From contig JAGCWQ010000047.1 in NCBI GenBank assembly GCA_017961765.1, positions 1 through 45,263 on the forward strand: a DNA stretch of 45,263 bases. Reading direction: 5' to 3'. Position 1 is the first letter of the stretch; every line of letters begins with the position of its first letter. The DNA comes from Paludibacteraceae bacterium. GTDB lineage: Bacteria; Bacteroidota; Bacteroidia; Bacteroidales; Paludibacteraceae. A program made the translations under genes and the position numbers. This document shows positions 34,090 through 42,309 of this stretch, piece by piece. Below the pieces are notes generated by a model that saw nothing but the letters and a program-made list of their open reading frames with translations, was not told the DNA's origin and did no database searches.

Positions 34090-35096
34090 TGAAAATTATG
34101 ATGAGAAAGTTAGTAGCAGCGGTTATGGGTTTGTTTATGGTGTGGTCCTCGTATGCGCAGGACTACACCTTCACGAACCACAACATAGTTCCTTTCAGTC
34201 TTAATCCTGCGTTGATAGGTAATGCCAATGCAATCAGGTGTGGTTTGAATTACCGTAGGCAATGGCCTACGTTGGACAACCACTTCAACACGGTGCGTCT
34301 CTCCTATGACCAGAATTTCTATAAGCGAATGTGTTCCTTTGCCGCTTATTATATTTATGACAATAAGGGACAGAGTGACATCATAACCAATGAGATTGGA
34401 TTGGGTTATGGCCATACCATGCGTTTGGCGGAGGATATGGGTACGGAATACTTCCTTCGTTTGGGTGTTACGGCAGCCGTGTTCTATAACAAATATGGTG
34501 CGGATCATCAATTTGGTGATCAGTATTGGGATGTGACGGGTGATGGTTCTGGTCAAACTTCTGAGGATGGCGTGGAAGGTGCTTCTACTACCTTCGTCGA
34601 TTTTGGTTTCGGTGCGGCCTTTGTCGTTTCCAACATGTTGACGGTCGGTCTCTCCGTTTCGCATATCGGTCAGCCTTTCAGTGGTATCGCCGAAGAACAG
34701 GATGAAGTCCTTTATAGAAAATATGCATTCCATGCAAGTTATGTGCGAGACTTGGAGTCGTCCAACGGATTGTGGGGTCGTACGGAATTGTCGGATAAGT
34801 CTTTGTTCGTGAACGCTAACTTCCAATACCAAGATCCATTCTACAAAACAGCCTATATGGGTGCCGGTGTCATGATTTCTCCTATTATCGGAGGTATGGC
34901 CTATAAGCGTGCCCTCGATGGAGGTATCAATACGATTTCATTCATGTTGGGTGGTACGTATAAGGGTTTGCAAGCCTACTATGTGTATGACTTGTACACG
35001 TCCCATAAGGGAAACGGATCCTGGTCTCATGAGATTTCCTTCATCTACATCTATCAACGGCACGAGCGTTATCCTTGTCCTGTTGTATACTGGTAA
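34086..35096 (+). CDS. PorP/SprF family type IX secretion outer-membrane protein
   Basis: The 336-residue product has a signal peptide ending SSYAQ (residue 25), followed by the family's N-terminal signature NPALIGN (40-46). Alternating aromatic and glycine-rich strands to the C-terminus suit an outer-membrane beta-barrel. PorP/SprF proteins are needed for secretion or anchoring of proteins with type B sorting domains, and they are usually encoded beside their client. Here the ATG overlaps the giant gene's TGA (ATGA), which suggests translational coupling and dedication to that one cargo. A second in-frame ATG at 34089 and others at 34098 and 34101 could also serve as starts; the overlap start is kept for its coupling geometry. 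The general family assignment is firm; partner specificity is inferred from position. Confidence 0.9.
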   Translation: MMKIMMRKLVAAVMGLFMVWSSYAQDYTFTNHNIVPFSLNPALIGNANAIRCGLNYRRQWPTLDNHFNTVRLSYDQNFYKRMCSFAAYYIYDNKGQSDIITNEIGLGYGHTMRLAEDMGTEYFLRLGVTAAVFYNKYGADHQFGDQYWDVTGDGSGQTSEDGVEGASTTFVDFGFGAAFVVSNMLTVGLSVSHIGQPFSGIAEEQDEVLYRKYAFHASYVRDLESSNGLWGRTELSDKSLFVNANFQYQDPFYKTAYMGAGVMISPIIGGMAYKRALDGGINTISFMLGGTYKGLQAYYVYDLYTSHKGNGSWSHEISFIYIYQRHERYPCPVVYW

Positions 35097-35183
35097 TCCT
35101 TTTTCTCTCCCTTGTCAGGAATCGTTAATGATAGGGCAGTCTGCAAGAAAGTGTTCCCGGTTCGGATAAAAAGTTATCAACAA

Positions 35184-35214
35184 TTTGTTTTTACGCAAAT
35201 AATGTGTAACTTTG
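35184..35214 (+). promoter_or_regulatory. Promoter of rpmH (TTTG-N19-TAACTTTG)
   Basis: TTTG at 35184-35187 and TAACTTTG at 35207-35214 are separated by 19 bp, a full match to the Bacteroidota housekeeping promoter. Transcription should begin near 35221, giving a leader of about 37 nt. It separates rpmH from the giant gene/PorP pair upstream. Confidence 0.85.
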
Positions 35215-35257
35215 CAGTCCGAAAATGTGGATTATAAAATTAAAATAATATACGGCA

Positions 35258-35416
35258 ATGAAAAGAACATTTCAACCTTCTAACAGGAAGAGAAAGAACA
35301 AGCATGGTTTCCGTTCAAGAATGGAGACTCCAAATGGACGTAGAGTATTGGCATCTCGTAGAGCACACGGCAGAAAGAAGCTGACAGTTTCTGATGAGCC
35401 TGCATGTAGAAGATAA
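35258..35416 (+). CDS. rpmH: 50S ribosomal protein L34
   Basis: The 52-residue basic protein starts [19 protein letters not shown] and continues with the family's [20 protein letters not shown] core. This is the classic L34 signature with the Bacteroidota-type C-terminal extension; here the last residues are EPACRR. L34 is a component of the large ribosomal subunit. The gene is flanked by its own strong promoter (35184-35214) and an intrinsic terminator (35438-35465), so it is a single-gene unit. Confidence 0.97.
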   Translation: MKRTFQPSNRKRKNKHGFRSRMETPNGRRVLASRRAHGRKKLTVSDEPACRR

Positions 35417-35437
35417 TATTCTAAATAAGATAAAGAA

Positions 35438-35465
35438 GGGCGGAGGTTCAACTTCGCCTTTTTTT
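35438..35465 (+). terminator. Intrinsic terminator of rpmH
   Basis: The stem ggcggag (35439-35445) pairs with cttcgcc (35452-35458), with one G-T pair and loop gttcaa. It is followed by seven T residues (35459-35465), 22 bp after the rpmH stop. Confidence 0.85.
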
Positions 35466-35784
35466 GTGTTTGTCTCTTAGGAAATTCGTTAATCGTTGTA
35501 GTTCCTACACCTCATCCGTATTTGCTTAAAGGGTGTTTTTTATTCCCTTATGAATAGGCTCCTCCCTTTGGAGCATTTCCGTTATTTGTTCCATCTGACA
35601 CCTTCGTTAGTAAATTTTGTTAAATTAGGTCTTTTGTCTGGTGCCTTGGTGCCAATAATGTGGAAGATAATGTTTATTTTTGTCAAAAATACGGAGTGGC
35701 TCAAAATAAAGGCTTTTATTCTTCGTTTAAATTTCAAATAGAGTGTGGGGCGAAATCTCCTTCGCACTCCTAAAATTGACGGAA
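35466..35784. other. Intergenic region, no gene seen
   Basis: These 319 bp separate rpmH from the envelope cluster. The only candidate signals are TATTTTTG at 35675-35682, which matches the TAnnTTTG -7 box but lacks a well-placed -33 partner, and a 5-bp hairpin (35558-35562 with 35570-35574). Short open frames here lack any recognisable features and are not called. The region most likely contains the promoter of the DUF6089-uppS unit. Confidence 0.5.
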
Positions 35785-36483
35785 ATGCGCTATATTAGCA
35801 AAAGGTTTTATCTTGTTTTCATATTTATAATTTGCTCCTTGGGCATTGCCAATTCTCAGTATATCGGTGAGATTGGTGTGATGGGGGGTGTTTCCTATTA
35901 CAATGGTGATGCGAATTCAACCACGCCTTTCGTGGAGAACAATCTGATGTTGGGAGGCCTCTTCCGGGCTTCATTTACGAAAAGGTCGGTTCTTAAACTG
36001 GATATAGCGAAGGCTTCCGTGTCGGGCGATACGGAGAATTTCCCCAATAAATTTCCGAAGAACCAGCAGGCAAAGTTTGAGCGTGACTTCTGGGAGTTGG
36101 GCTTGCAGTATGAGTTGAACTTCTTTAAGTATGGTCCTGAATCGTGGGATAAGAACGTGAAGTGCCATACCCCGTATATCTTGTTGGGTCCAGGCATGGC
36201 TATCTATCAGACTACCGATAAGAACGAGTATGCGTATAATATAGCTTTCGGTTTGGGTTACAAGTTTAAATTCGCCGACCGCTTCAATATCGGGGCGGAG
36301 TGGTCAATGCGTAAACTATTCCGTGACGATTTCGATGTGACAGGTTCGTCTAACAAGTTCTTGGACGACTCCTATAAGGTCGGGCATAGCTCGATTAAAA
36401 ATAATGACTGGTATTCGTTTGCTTTCCTCTATCTTTCTATGGATATCATAAAGAGGAAGGGCAGATGTACTGAATTGCGATAA
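35785..36483 (+). CDS. DUF6089-family outer-membrane beta-barrel protein
   Basis: The 232-residue protein has an N-terminal signal peptide (hydrophobic 8-22, ending ANSQ) and starts its mature part with YIGEIGVMGGVSYYNGD, the form seen in the small DUF6089 proteins that precede uppS and bamA in Bacteroidota. Alternating strands (YNIAFGLGYKFKFADRFNIG and similar) fit an eight-strand or similar outer-membrane barrel. I chose ATG 35785 because the signal peptide starts there; a GTG at 35743 would add 14 residues in front of it. uppS follows after 10 bp, so both are probably co-transcribed. The molecular function is unknown. Confidence 0.82.
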   Translation: MRYISKRFYLVFIFIICSLGIANSQYIGEIGVMGGVSYYNGDANSTTPFVENNLMLGGLFRASFTKRSVLKLDIAKASVSGDTENFPNKFPKNQQAKFERDFWELGLQYELNFFKYGPESWDKNVKCHTPYILLGPGMAIYQTTDKNEYAYNIAFGLGYKFKFADRFNIGAEWSMRKLFRDDFDVTGSSNKFLDDSYKVGHSSIKNNDWYSFAFLYLSMDIIKRKGRCTELR

Positions 36484-36493
36484 TGTTTGGAAA

Positions 36494-37237
36494 ATGACAT
36501 ATAGAGAGCAGATACGAAAGGATAGGATCCCCCGCCATATTGCCATTATCATGGATGGAAATGGACGATGGGCAAAAGCAAGGGGGAAGGAGCGTTTCTT
36601 CGGCCACCAAAACGGAGTCTTGGCGGTGGATAAGATAACGGTTGCTTGTGTGGAGTTGGGCGTTGAGTATTTGACGCTTTATGCCTTCTCTACGGAGAAC
36701 TGGAACCGTCCGACAGCCGAAGTGGACTTTTTGATGGACTTGATGTCCGAGGCTATCAAGAAGTACATTGAGAAGGCTTGCAAGAATAATGTCCGTCTCT
36801 TGGTGATCGGAGATATGTCGCGTTTGACGGATACGTCGCGCAACAATCTAAAAGAAGCGATGCAATTGACGGAGAAAAATGATGGTTTGAAGTTGGTGAT
36901 AGCCCTCAGTTATTCTTCCCGTTGGGAGATTGTGGATGCGGTGAAAAAGATCGCTGAGAAGGCTAAGTCTGGCGAGTTGGATCCTTCACAGATAGATGAG
37001 GAGCTCGTTTCCAACCACCTTACTACCGCAGGCATTCCAGATCCGGATTTGATGATTAGAACGAGTGGCGAGTATCGTATCAGTAACTTCCTGATGTGGC
37101 AGCTCTCTTATTCGGAGTTGTATTTTACGGAGACGTTGTGGCCTGATTTTGATGAAGAGGAGTTGTCTAAGGCAATTGTCGATTATCAAAAGAGGGAGAG
37201 ACGTTTTGGTAAGACGAGTGAACAAGTCTCTAAATAA
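36494..37237 (+). CDS. uppS: Isoprenyl transferase (undecaprenyl diphosphate synthase)
   Basis: This cis-prenyltransferase builds undecaprenyl diphosphate from farnesyl diphosphate and isopentenyl diphosphate, the lipid carrier for peptidoglycan and surface polysaccharide. The 247-residue protein has the catalytic motif IMDGNGRWA (Asp21), FSTENW (65-70) and the C-terminal RTSGEYRISNF (189-199) with WPDF after it, all family-defining. It is of the usual length and cytoplasmic or membrane-peripheral. It starts 10 bp after the DUF6089 gene and is followed by a weak terminator-like hairpin before bamA. Family assignment is firm; product chain length is not read from sequence. Confidence 0.96.
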   Translation: MTYREQIRKDRIPRHIAIIMDGNGRWAKARGKERFFGHQNGVLAVDKITVACVELGVEYLTLYAFSTENWNRPTAEVDFLMDLMSEAIKKYIEKACKNNVRLLVIGDMSRLTDTSRNNLKEAMQLTEKNDGLKLVIALSYSSRWEIVDAVKKIAEKAKSGELDPSQIDEELVSNHLTTAGIPDPDLMIRTSGEYRISNFLMWQLSYSELYFTETLWPDFDEEELSKAIVDYQKRERRFGKTSEQVSK

Positions 37238-37240
37238 TAT

Positions 37241-37272
37241 TTGGAGTTCTAAATAGCTTCCTCCAATTTTTT
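37241..37272 (+). terminator. Possible weak terminator after uppS
   Basis: TTGGAG (37241-37246) pairs with CTCCAA (37261-37266), followed by six T residues. The stem is only 6 bp with a 14-nt loop, so partial read-through into bamA is likely. Confidence 0.45.
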
Positions 37273-37373
37273 GATGATTGTCGATAGAGATTTATGTCGT
37301 TTTCTGATGATTGATTTTCAGGCGGCGACATCTTGGACGGATTCAAAAGGAAAGGATTCTTTTTTGACTCCCT

Positions 37374-37414
37374 TTTGTTTATTAATTCAAAGTGGTGAAT
37401 TTTGGTAATTCACC
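37374..37414 (+). promoter_or_regulatory. Candidate bamA promoter overlapped by a perfect 8-bp inverted repeat
   Basis: TTTG at 37374-37377 is 19 bp from GAATTTTG (37397-37404), one base from TAnnTTTG. The inverted repeat ggtgaatt (37394-37401) and aattcacc (37407-37414), with loop ttggt, covers the -7 region and ends 14 bp before the bamA ATG. It could be an operator or a leader hairpin. Confidence 0.4.
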
Positions 37415-37428
37415 CATAGTATACAAGG

Positions 37429-40194
37429 ATGCGGAAAATTTTTTGCATAGTATTCATTTTTTTATCGATAGGGCTTTTGTCGGCGCAACAGGCAGAGCCT
37501 CTTGATTCTACGTCTCAAGGTTCTACGGAAAGTCATTCGAATGTTTCCCGATTGGACTCTTTGACGTCGGTTTCCGATTCGTTGGCGCGGGTTGCTGATT
37601 CTCTTTCTGCCTTAATTGGCTTGAAGCCGGAGAAGGAGGCTCCTAAGGAAGAGGTTCCTGTGATCACTTATTCCTTCTCACCGAAAGAGTATGTTGTTGC
37701 CGATATTTCTGTAGAGGGTGCAGGTAATTATGATAAGAATGTCATTGTCAACTATTCGGGTCTTCGGAAAGGTATGACGGTAAAGATGCCGGGAGATGAT
37801 TTCTCTCAGGCAATCAAGCGTTTTTGGAAGCAAGGCCTCTTCTCCGATGTGAAGATTATAGCGACGAAGGTGGTTGACAACAAGGTGTGGTTGCAAATTT
37901 CATTGAAGCCTCGTCCTCGTATTTCGGAGGTCAATTTTTATGGTTTGAAGAAGAAGGAGAAGGAGGATTTGGAAACGGGTGTTGGGTTAACCAAGGGAAA
38001 CCAAATATCTCCTAATCAGGTGGATAGGGCTCGTACGTTGATTAAGCGTAAATTGGAGTCTAACGGTTATGAGCATGCGGATGTGGAACTTGTCCTTCGT
38101 GATGACCCTGCCAATCCAGGAGAGGTGATCGTGGATGTTAATGTTGACAAGAAAGGCAAGGTGAAGGTTCACCGTATCTATATAGACGGAAACAGCGAGG
38201 TAAAGGACCAGAAGCTGAAGAGCGCGATGAAGAAGACGAAGGAGCGTAAACTTCGTAACATCTTCAAATCCAAGAAGTTCATTCGTGAGGAATATGCTAA
38301 CGACAAAGGCTTGTTGATTGACAAGTTCAATGAAAAAGGTTTCCGTGATGCGGAAATTTTGAGCGATAGTGTAGTCTCTTATAAAGAGAACAGGGTGGAT
38401 ATCTACCTTAAAGTGTACGAAGGTAAACGTTACTATTTCAGGAATATAACTTGGGTGGGTAATACCATCTATTCCAACGATGCCTTGTCTAAGGTATTGG
38501 GCATTAAGAAGGGTGATGTGTACAATCAAAAACTCTTGACAGAACGTCTTACTACCGATGACGATGCGGTGGCGAGCTTGTATTTGGATAATGGTTATCT
38601 TTTCTTTAACATAGATCCGGTGGAAGTCAATATCGATGGTGATTCGATTGACATGGAGATGCGTATCTACGAAGGAAAGCAGGCAACCATCAACGAGGTG
38701 GTGATCAATGGAAACACGGATATCTACGAGCATGTTGTCCGTCGTGAGTTGAGAACGAAGCCAGGTCAACTTTTCAGCAAATCGGATTTGCAACGTTCTG
38801 CTCGTGAGTTGGCCGCATCGGGACATTTCGATCCGGAAAAGATGGATATCCGTCCGGTTCCGAATCCGGAGGAGGGTACGGTAGATATTGTCTATAATTT
38901 GGAGCAGAAGCGTAACGACCAGGCGGAAGTTTCCTTCGGTTGGGGTCAGACGGGTGTGACTGGTTCTTTGGGCTTGAAGTTCAACAACTTCTCCATTCAG
39001 AATATATTCAATAAGGAGGCTTATCGACCATTGCCTCAAGGTGATGGGCAAACGTTGTCGTTGTCTTTCCAGACGAATGCTTCCTACTATAATGCTGCTA
39101 GCATCTCCTTCACGGAACCATGGTTGGGTGGTAGCCGTCCAACCTCATTGACGACATCCCTCTTCTGGGCGCACCAGACAGGTGTCAATAGTTCTTTTTA
39201 TTCTGATTATTACAATAGAAGCTATTACGACAATGGTTCCTATAACTCCTATTATGCGTATGCTTCCGATCCGAACAAGTATATTACGACTATAGGTACG
39301 GCTGTCGGTATTGGTAAAAGGTTGCCTTGGCCTGACGACTACTTCTCCCTCTATACGGAGTTGGCCTATAGGCATTACGATTTGCAAAACTGGTCTTATT
39401 TCGATTTGGAGACAGGTCAGGCTAACAACTTGAGCCTTGGTCTCACATTGAGCAGAAATTCGATTGACAATCCATACTATTCGAGGAGAGGATCTTTGTT
39501 CTCCATCTCTTTGCAGGCTACACCGCCTTATTCCATGTTCAAGGGCGACAATGCGAAGTTGAAGGCGCAGTTGGCTAAGTATGGCAACGGTTCGAATGTC
39601 TCTATTGAGGATCAAGCGGACTATTTGGATATGCAACAGGAGTTGTACGGATGGGTTGAGTATTGGAAGACGGAGTTCAAGTCTAAGACCTTCACTCCAC
39701 TTTCTCCAAACCAAAAATTGGTCTTGATGACTCGTGTTGAGTATGGTTTCCTTGGTTATTATGACAGGGACCGCCGTTCTCCGTTTGAGCGTTACTATGT
39801 AGGTGGTGATGGTATGACGGGTTCCAGCAGTACGTATGCTACGACGAGTGTGGCTTTGAGAGGATATGGTAACGGTTCGTTGACTCCTCGTGATTGGAGA
39901 AACCGTACGACGGGTAACCTCTACTCTAAATTGTCCATGGAGTTGCGTTATCCGTTGATGTTGCAGCCTACTTCCACGATCTATTTGCTCTCGTTCATGG
40001 ATGCGGGTAATGCGTGGAGCGAGTTCTCCGAGTTTAGCCCGTTTGATTTGAAACGTTCTGTCGGTGGCGGTGTGCGTGTCTTCTTGCCGATGATTGGTTT
40101 GATAGGTGTAGATGTGGGTTACGGATTCGACGAGCCATACGTGAGGGGTGATGGTGGATGGAACTTCCACTTGGTCATCGGTCAGGAACAGTAA
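37429..40194 (+). CDS. bamA: Outer-membrane protein assembly factor BamA
   Basis: This Omp85 protein folds and inserts beta-barrel proteins into the outer membrane. The 921-residue product has a signal peptide (1-19, ending LLSAQ) and a Ser/Asp-rich linker to about residue 75. A series of POTRA domains follows to about residue 480 (for example DISVEGAGNYD, VNFYGLKKKEKEDLETGVGL, and INEVVINGNTDIYEHVVRREL). The C-terminal barrel contains the conserved LRGYG at 810-814, the equivalent of the VRGF motif, and ends in an aromatic-rich last strand. The barrel has a Tyr/Asn/Ser-rich insertion near residues 588-620, typical of Bacteroidota loops. Two Skp/OmpH genes follow, as is usual for the phylum. 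Confidence 0.95.
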   Translation: MRKIFCIVFIFLSIGLLSAQQAEPLDSTSQGSTESHSNVSRLDSLTSVSDSLARVADSLSALIGLKPEKEAPKEEVPVITYSFSPKEYVVADISVEGAGNYDKNVIVNYSGLRKGMTVKMPGDDFSQAIKRFWKQGLFSDVKIIATKVVDNKVWLQISLKPRPRISEVNFYGLKKKEKEDLETGVGLTKGNQISPNQVDRARTLIKRKLESNGYEHADVELVLRDDPANPGEVIVDVNVDKKGKVKVHRIYIDGNSEVKDQKLKSAMKKTKERKLRNIFKSKKFIREEYANDKGLLIDKFNEKGFRDAEILSDSVVSYKENRVDIYLKVYEGKRYYFRNITWVGNTIYSNDALSKVLGIKKGDVYNQKLLTERLTTDDDAVASLYLDNGYLFFNIDPVEVNIDGDSIDMEMRIYEGKQATINEVVINGNTDIYEHVVRRELRTKPGQLFSKSDLQRSARELAASGHFDPEKMDIRPVPNPEEGTVDIVYNLEQKRNDQAEVSFGWGQTGVTGSLGLKFNNFSIQNIFNKEAYRPLPQGDGQTLSLSFQTNASYYNAASISFTEPWLGGSRPTSLTTSLFWAHQTGVNSSFYSDYYNRSYYDNGSYNSYYAYASDPNKYITTIGTAVGIGKRLPWPDDYFSLYTELAYRHYDLQNWSYFDLETGQANNLSLGLTLSRNSIDNPYYSRRGSLFSISLQATPPYSMFKGDNAKLKAQLAKYGNGSNVSIEDQADYLDMQQELYGWVEYWKTEFKSKTFTPLSPNQKLVLMTRVEYGFLGYYDRDRRSPFERYYVGGDGMTGSSSTYATTSVALRGYGNGSLTPRDWRNRTTGNLYSKLSMELRYPLMLQPTSTIYLLSFMDAGNAWSEFSEFSPFDLKRSVGGGVRVFLPMIGLIGVDVGYGFDEPYVRGDGGWNFHLVIGQEQ

Positions 40195-40289
40195 TCCTGA
40201 ACAGTTTGGGTAGTGAAGAAGATAAGATGATTAAACCATTTGGTTTTTCATGATTCTAAAAGGTATATGAACTTTAAATTGAAAATAAC

Positions 40290-40808
40290 ATGAAGAAGGT
40301 ATTATTATTCGTAGCAGTTGCGATGATTTCCGTAATTTCAGCTTCGGCTCAGAAGTATGCTATGGTGGATATGGAGTATATTTTGAAGAATATCCCGATG
40401 TATGAGTCTGCTAACGAGCAAATCAAGCAAGTCTCTGAGAAGTGGCAGAAGGAGGTCGAGGCGAAGAACGAGGAGGCCAAGAACCTTTACAAGAACTATC
40501 AGACGGAAGTGGTCTTCTTGTCTGACGAAATGAGAGTCAAGAAGGAAAACGAGATTGTTGCCAAGGAGAAGGAGGCTAATGAGTTGAAGCGCAAATATTT
40601 CGGTCCTCAAGGAGAACTCTACAAGAAGAGAGAGAGTTTGATGAAACCAATTCAGGACGAGATATATGTTGCCATCAAGGATGTTTCGGAGGCAAAGGGC
40701 TATCAAATGGTCTTCGACAAGGCTTCTAGCATGAACATCGTTTACTATTCATCCAAGGCGGATATCAGCGATGATGTGTTGACTAAGTTGGGTTACTCTA
40801 AAAAGTGA
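40290..40808 (+). CDS. OmpH/Skp family periplasmic chaperone (first copy)
   Basis: The 172-residue protein has a signal peptide (1-20, ending SASAQ) and a mature start KYAMVDMEYILKNIPMYE, characteristic of OmpH/Skp. A long charged helical region, predicted as coiled coil at about 40-125, forms the tentacle, and a C-terminal segment (YQMVFDKASSMNIVYYS) returns to the trimer core. It would bind unfolded outer-membrane proteins on their way to BamA. It follows bamA by 95 bp and precedes a second paralogue by 23 bp. The AACTTTAAA motif 17 bp before the ATG recurs ahead of the two lipoprotein genes. Confidence 0.93.
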   Translation: MKKVLLFVAVAMISVISASAQKYAMVDMEYILKNIPMYESANEQIKQVSEKWQKEVEAKNEEAKNLYKNYQTEVVFLSDEMRVKKENEIVAKEKEANELKRKYFGPQGELYKKRESLMKPIQDEIYVAIKDVSEAKGYQMVFDKASSMNIVYYSSKADISDDVLTKLGYSKK

Positions 40809-40831
40809 TTTGAATACTAAAAACTATAGAT

Positions 40832-41338
40832 ATGTTTAAAAAATTAGCGATTGTGTTGTTTCTTGCGGCTCCTTTCATGGCGTCTGCTCAAAACACGCAA
40901 GTGAAGTTGGGACATTTGGATGTCCAATCTTTGTTCTTGTCCATGCCAGAGGCTAAGCAAATCGATTCGACGATGAAGAAGTTGAGCGCTCAGCATGAGA
41001 ATGAAATCAAGAGGATGGAGGAGGAGTTCAATCGTAAGCTCGCCGAGTACAAGCAAGGTGAGAGCCAGTTTGACGAGACCATCAAGAAGAGCCGTATGGA
41101 GGATTTGCAGACTCTTCAAACCAAGATGCAGAATTACTATCAACAAGCTCAATCTTTGCTCCAACAAAAGCAAGAGGAGTTGCAAGCTCCTTTGCGTGAT
41201 AAGATCCGTAGGGCTATGGATGAGGTAGGTGCAGAAAACGGCTTCCTTTACATTTTCGACACGAATGCGATTTTGTTCAAGTCAGAGCAGTCTATCGATG
41301 TCGCTCCGCTTTTGAAGAAGAAGTTGGGTGTTAAATAA
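40832..41338 (+). CDS. OmpH/Skp family periplasmic chaperone (second copy)
   Basis: This 168-residue paralogue of the preceding gene has a signal peptide ending in ASAQ (residue 20). Its mature N-terminus VKLGHLDVQSLFLSMPE matches the OmpH/Skp core strand, followed by a Glu/Lys/Gln-rich coiled-coil stretch at about 45-125 and a C-terminal FLYIFDTNAILF core strand. It lies 23 bp after the first copy and is surely co-transcribed. A strong terminator follows at 41399-41431. Paired Skp genes are common in this cluster in Bacteroidota; the division of labour between them is not known to me. Confidence 0.93.
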   Translation: MFKKLAIVLFLAAPFMASAQNTQVKLGHLDVQSLFLSMPEAKQIDSTMKKLSAQHENEIKRMEEEFNRKLAEYKQGESQFDETIKKSRMEDLQTLQTKMQNYYQQAQSLLQQKQEELQAPLRDKIRRAMDEVGAENGFLYIFDTNAILFKSEQSIDVAPLLKKKLGVK

Positions 41339-41398
41339 TTCGGGTAGCACGGCCAATTAGGGTCAATTGATGTTAAGCATTAGCATAATTGCAATAGG

Positions 41399-41431
41399 AG
41401 AGGGGCGGAGTTTTTTCGCCCCTTTGTTTTT
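41399..41431 (+). terminator. Intrinsic terminator of the bamA-skp-skp unit
   Basis: A perfect 7-bp GC-rich stem, aggggcg (41401-41407) with cgcccct (41417-41423), can extend by two pairs. It is followed by a T-rich tract ending in five T residues, 61 bp after the second skp stop. Confidence 0.85.
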
Positions 41432-41506
41432 GGCTTTCCATGGTTGCCTAAGAGTGGGCAATAGAGACTGGTTTAGTATTTGTAGAAAGATTAACACAAG
41501 TTATTT

Positions 41507-42172
41507 ATGTCAAAGAAGAGAACTATATTCCGCCTATCCCTTTGGCTTTTGCTTCTCATCGCATTGGTCTCTGGCCTTTTTTTCGTTGTGAATCATTATA
41601 AACGTCTTCCGCCAAAAGACGGAACCTCTGTTTATAATTTGGCGAAAAAGAGAGCCTATTCTCTGAAGGAGTATGCCATCCGACGTAACTACGACACAAA
41701 CCATTGCTTTCTTGTGGATTATTCCATCCCATCGGGGCGTCCAAGGTTCTTTATTTGGAATTTTGCAACTGACAAAATCGAATATTCAGACTATTGTATG
41801 CATGGTCCTGGCAAGGGAAGTACGGCTCAAGTGCCTGTTTTCAGCAATGAGAAAGGAAGTAATTGTTCTTCATTGGGACGATTCGTCGTTAAAAAGAACT
41901 GTTATGGAAACTCTCTTGGGGAGAAACGTAGCCGATTGATTTTGGGATTGGACAAGACAAATAGTAACGCTTGTGCCCGTGGTTTGATGATTCATGATTC
42001 CCATTACCTTGACAAGTGTTCGCTGCTGCCTACTGATAATATCCCTCTAAATGGAGGTGCATGTTCGGGGTGCGTGACGATTACGACAGACGGCTTTCGA
42101 AAGGCAAAATCGATTATTGAGGAATCTCCCAAGGAGATACTTTTATATACCTATTTCTCTTCCAAGGAATGA
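41507..42172 (+). CDS. Murein L,D-transpeptidase catalytic-domain family protein (YkuD_2-like)
   Basis: The 221-residue protein has an N-terminal membrane segment or uncleaved signal (about residues 8-29) and a periplasmic domain. Conserved features are MHG (98-100), GLMIH with His163, and SGC with Cys189 as the likely nucleophile, in the H...S-x-GC order of L,D-transpeptidases. The RxFxxWN strand near 80-85 and the KGS segment after MHG fit the YkuD_2 (PF13645) family. It would act on peptidoglycan stem peptides (cross-linking or related chemistry), but this family is little characterised. It sits after the bamA-skp terminator, so it probably has its own promoter. The usual S-x-GCP form lacks the proline here (SGCVTI). 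Confidence 0.8.
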   Translation: MSKKRTIFRLSLWLLLLIALVSGLFFVVNHYKRLPPKDGTSVYNLAKKRAYSLKEYAIRRNYDTNHCFLVDYSIPSGRPRFFIWNFATDKIEYSDYCMHGPGKGSTAQVPVFSNEKGSNCSSLGRFVVKKNCYGNSLGEKRSRLILGLDKTNSNACARGLMIHDSHYLDKCSLLPTDNIPLNGGACSGCVTITTDGFRKAKSIIEESPKEILLYTYFSSKE

Positions 42173-42309
42173 TGTTTTATGGCTTGCCATTAAAGGGAAT
42201 GGTGATTTCTGCATAAGTTTCCATAGCTGGAATTGTGTTGTGACGAAAAATTCATTCTTCTAGAAATGTGACATTCAAAAAATCCTTATATTTAGAAAAA
42301 ATTATACTT

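Noticed and set aside
35097-35183. Terminator after the PorP/SprF gene
   Set aside because: I found no convincing stem with a T-run before the rpmH promoter.
35550-35741. 63-codon ORF between rpmH and the DUF6089 gene
   Set aside because: It has no recognisable features, lies in probable promoter DNA and has an equally long antisense frame.
35743-35784. Upstream GTG start for the DUF6089 protein
   Set aside because: It would place 14 residues before a normal signal peptide; ATG 35785 fits better.
41367-41591. 74-codon ORF over the terminator after the second skp gene
   Set aside because: It spans an intrinsic terminator and overlaps the start of the transpeptidase-like gene in another frame.
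42268-42309. Upstream GTG start for the TerY-like protein
   Set aside because: VWA proteins of this kind begin right at the first strand; ATG 42310 gives that start.
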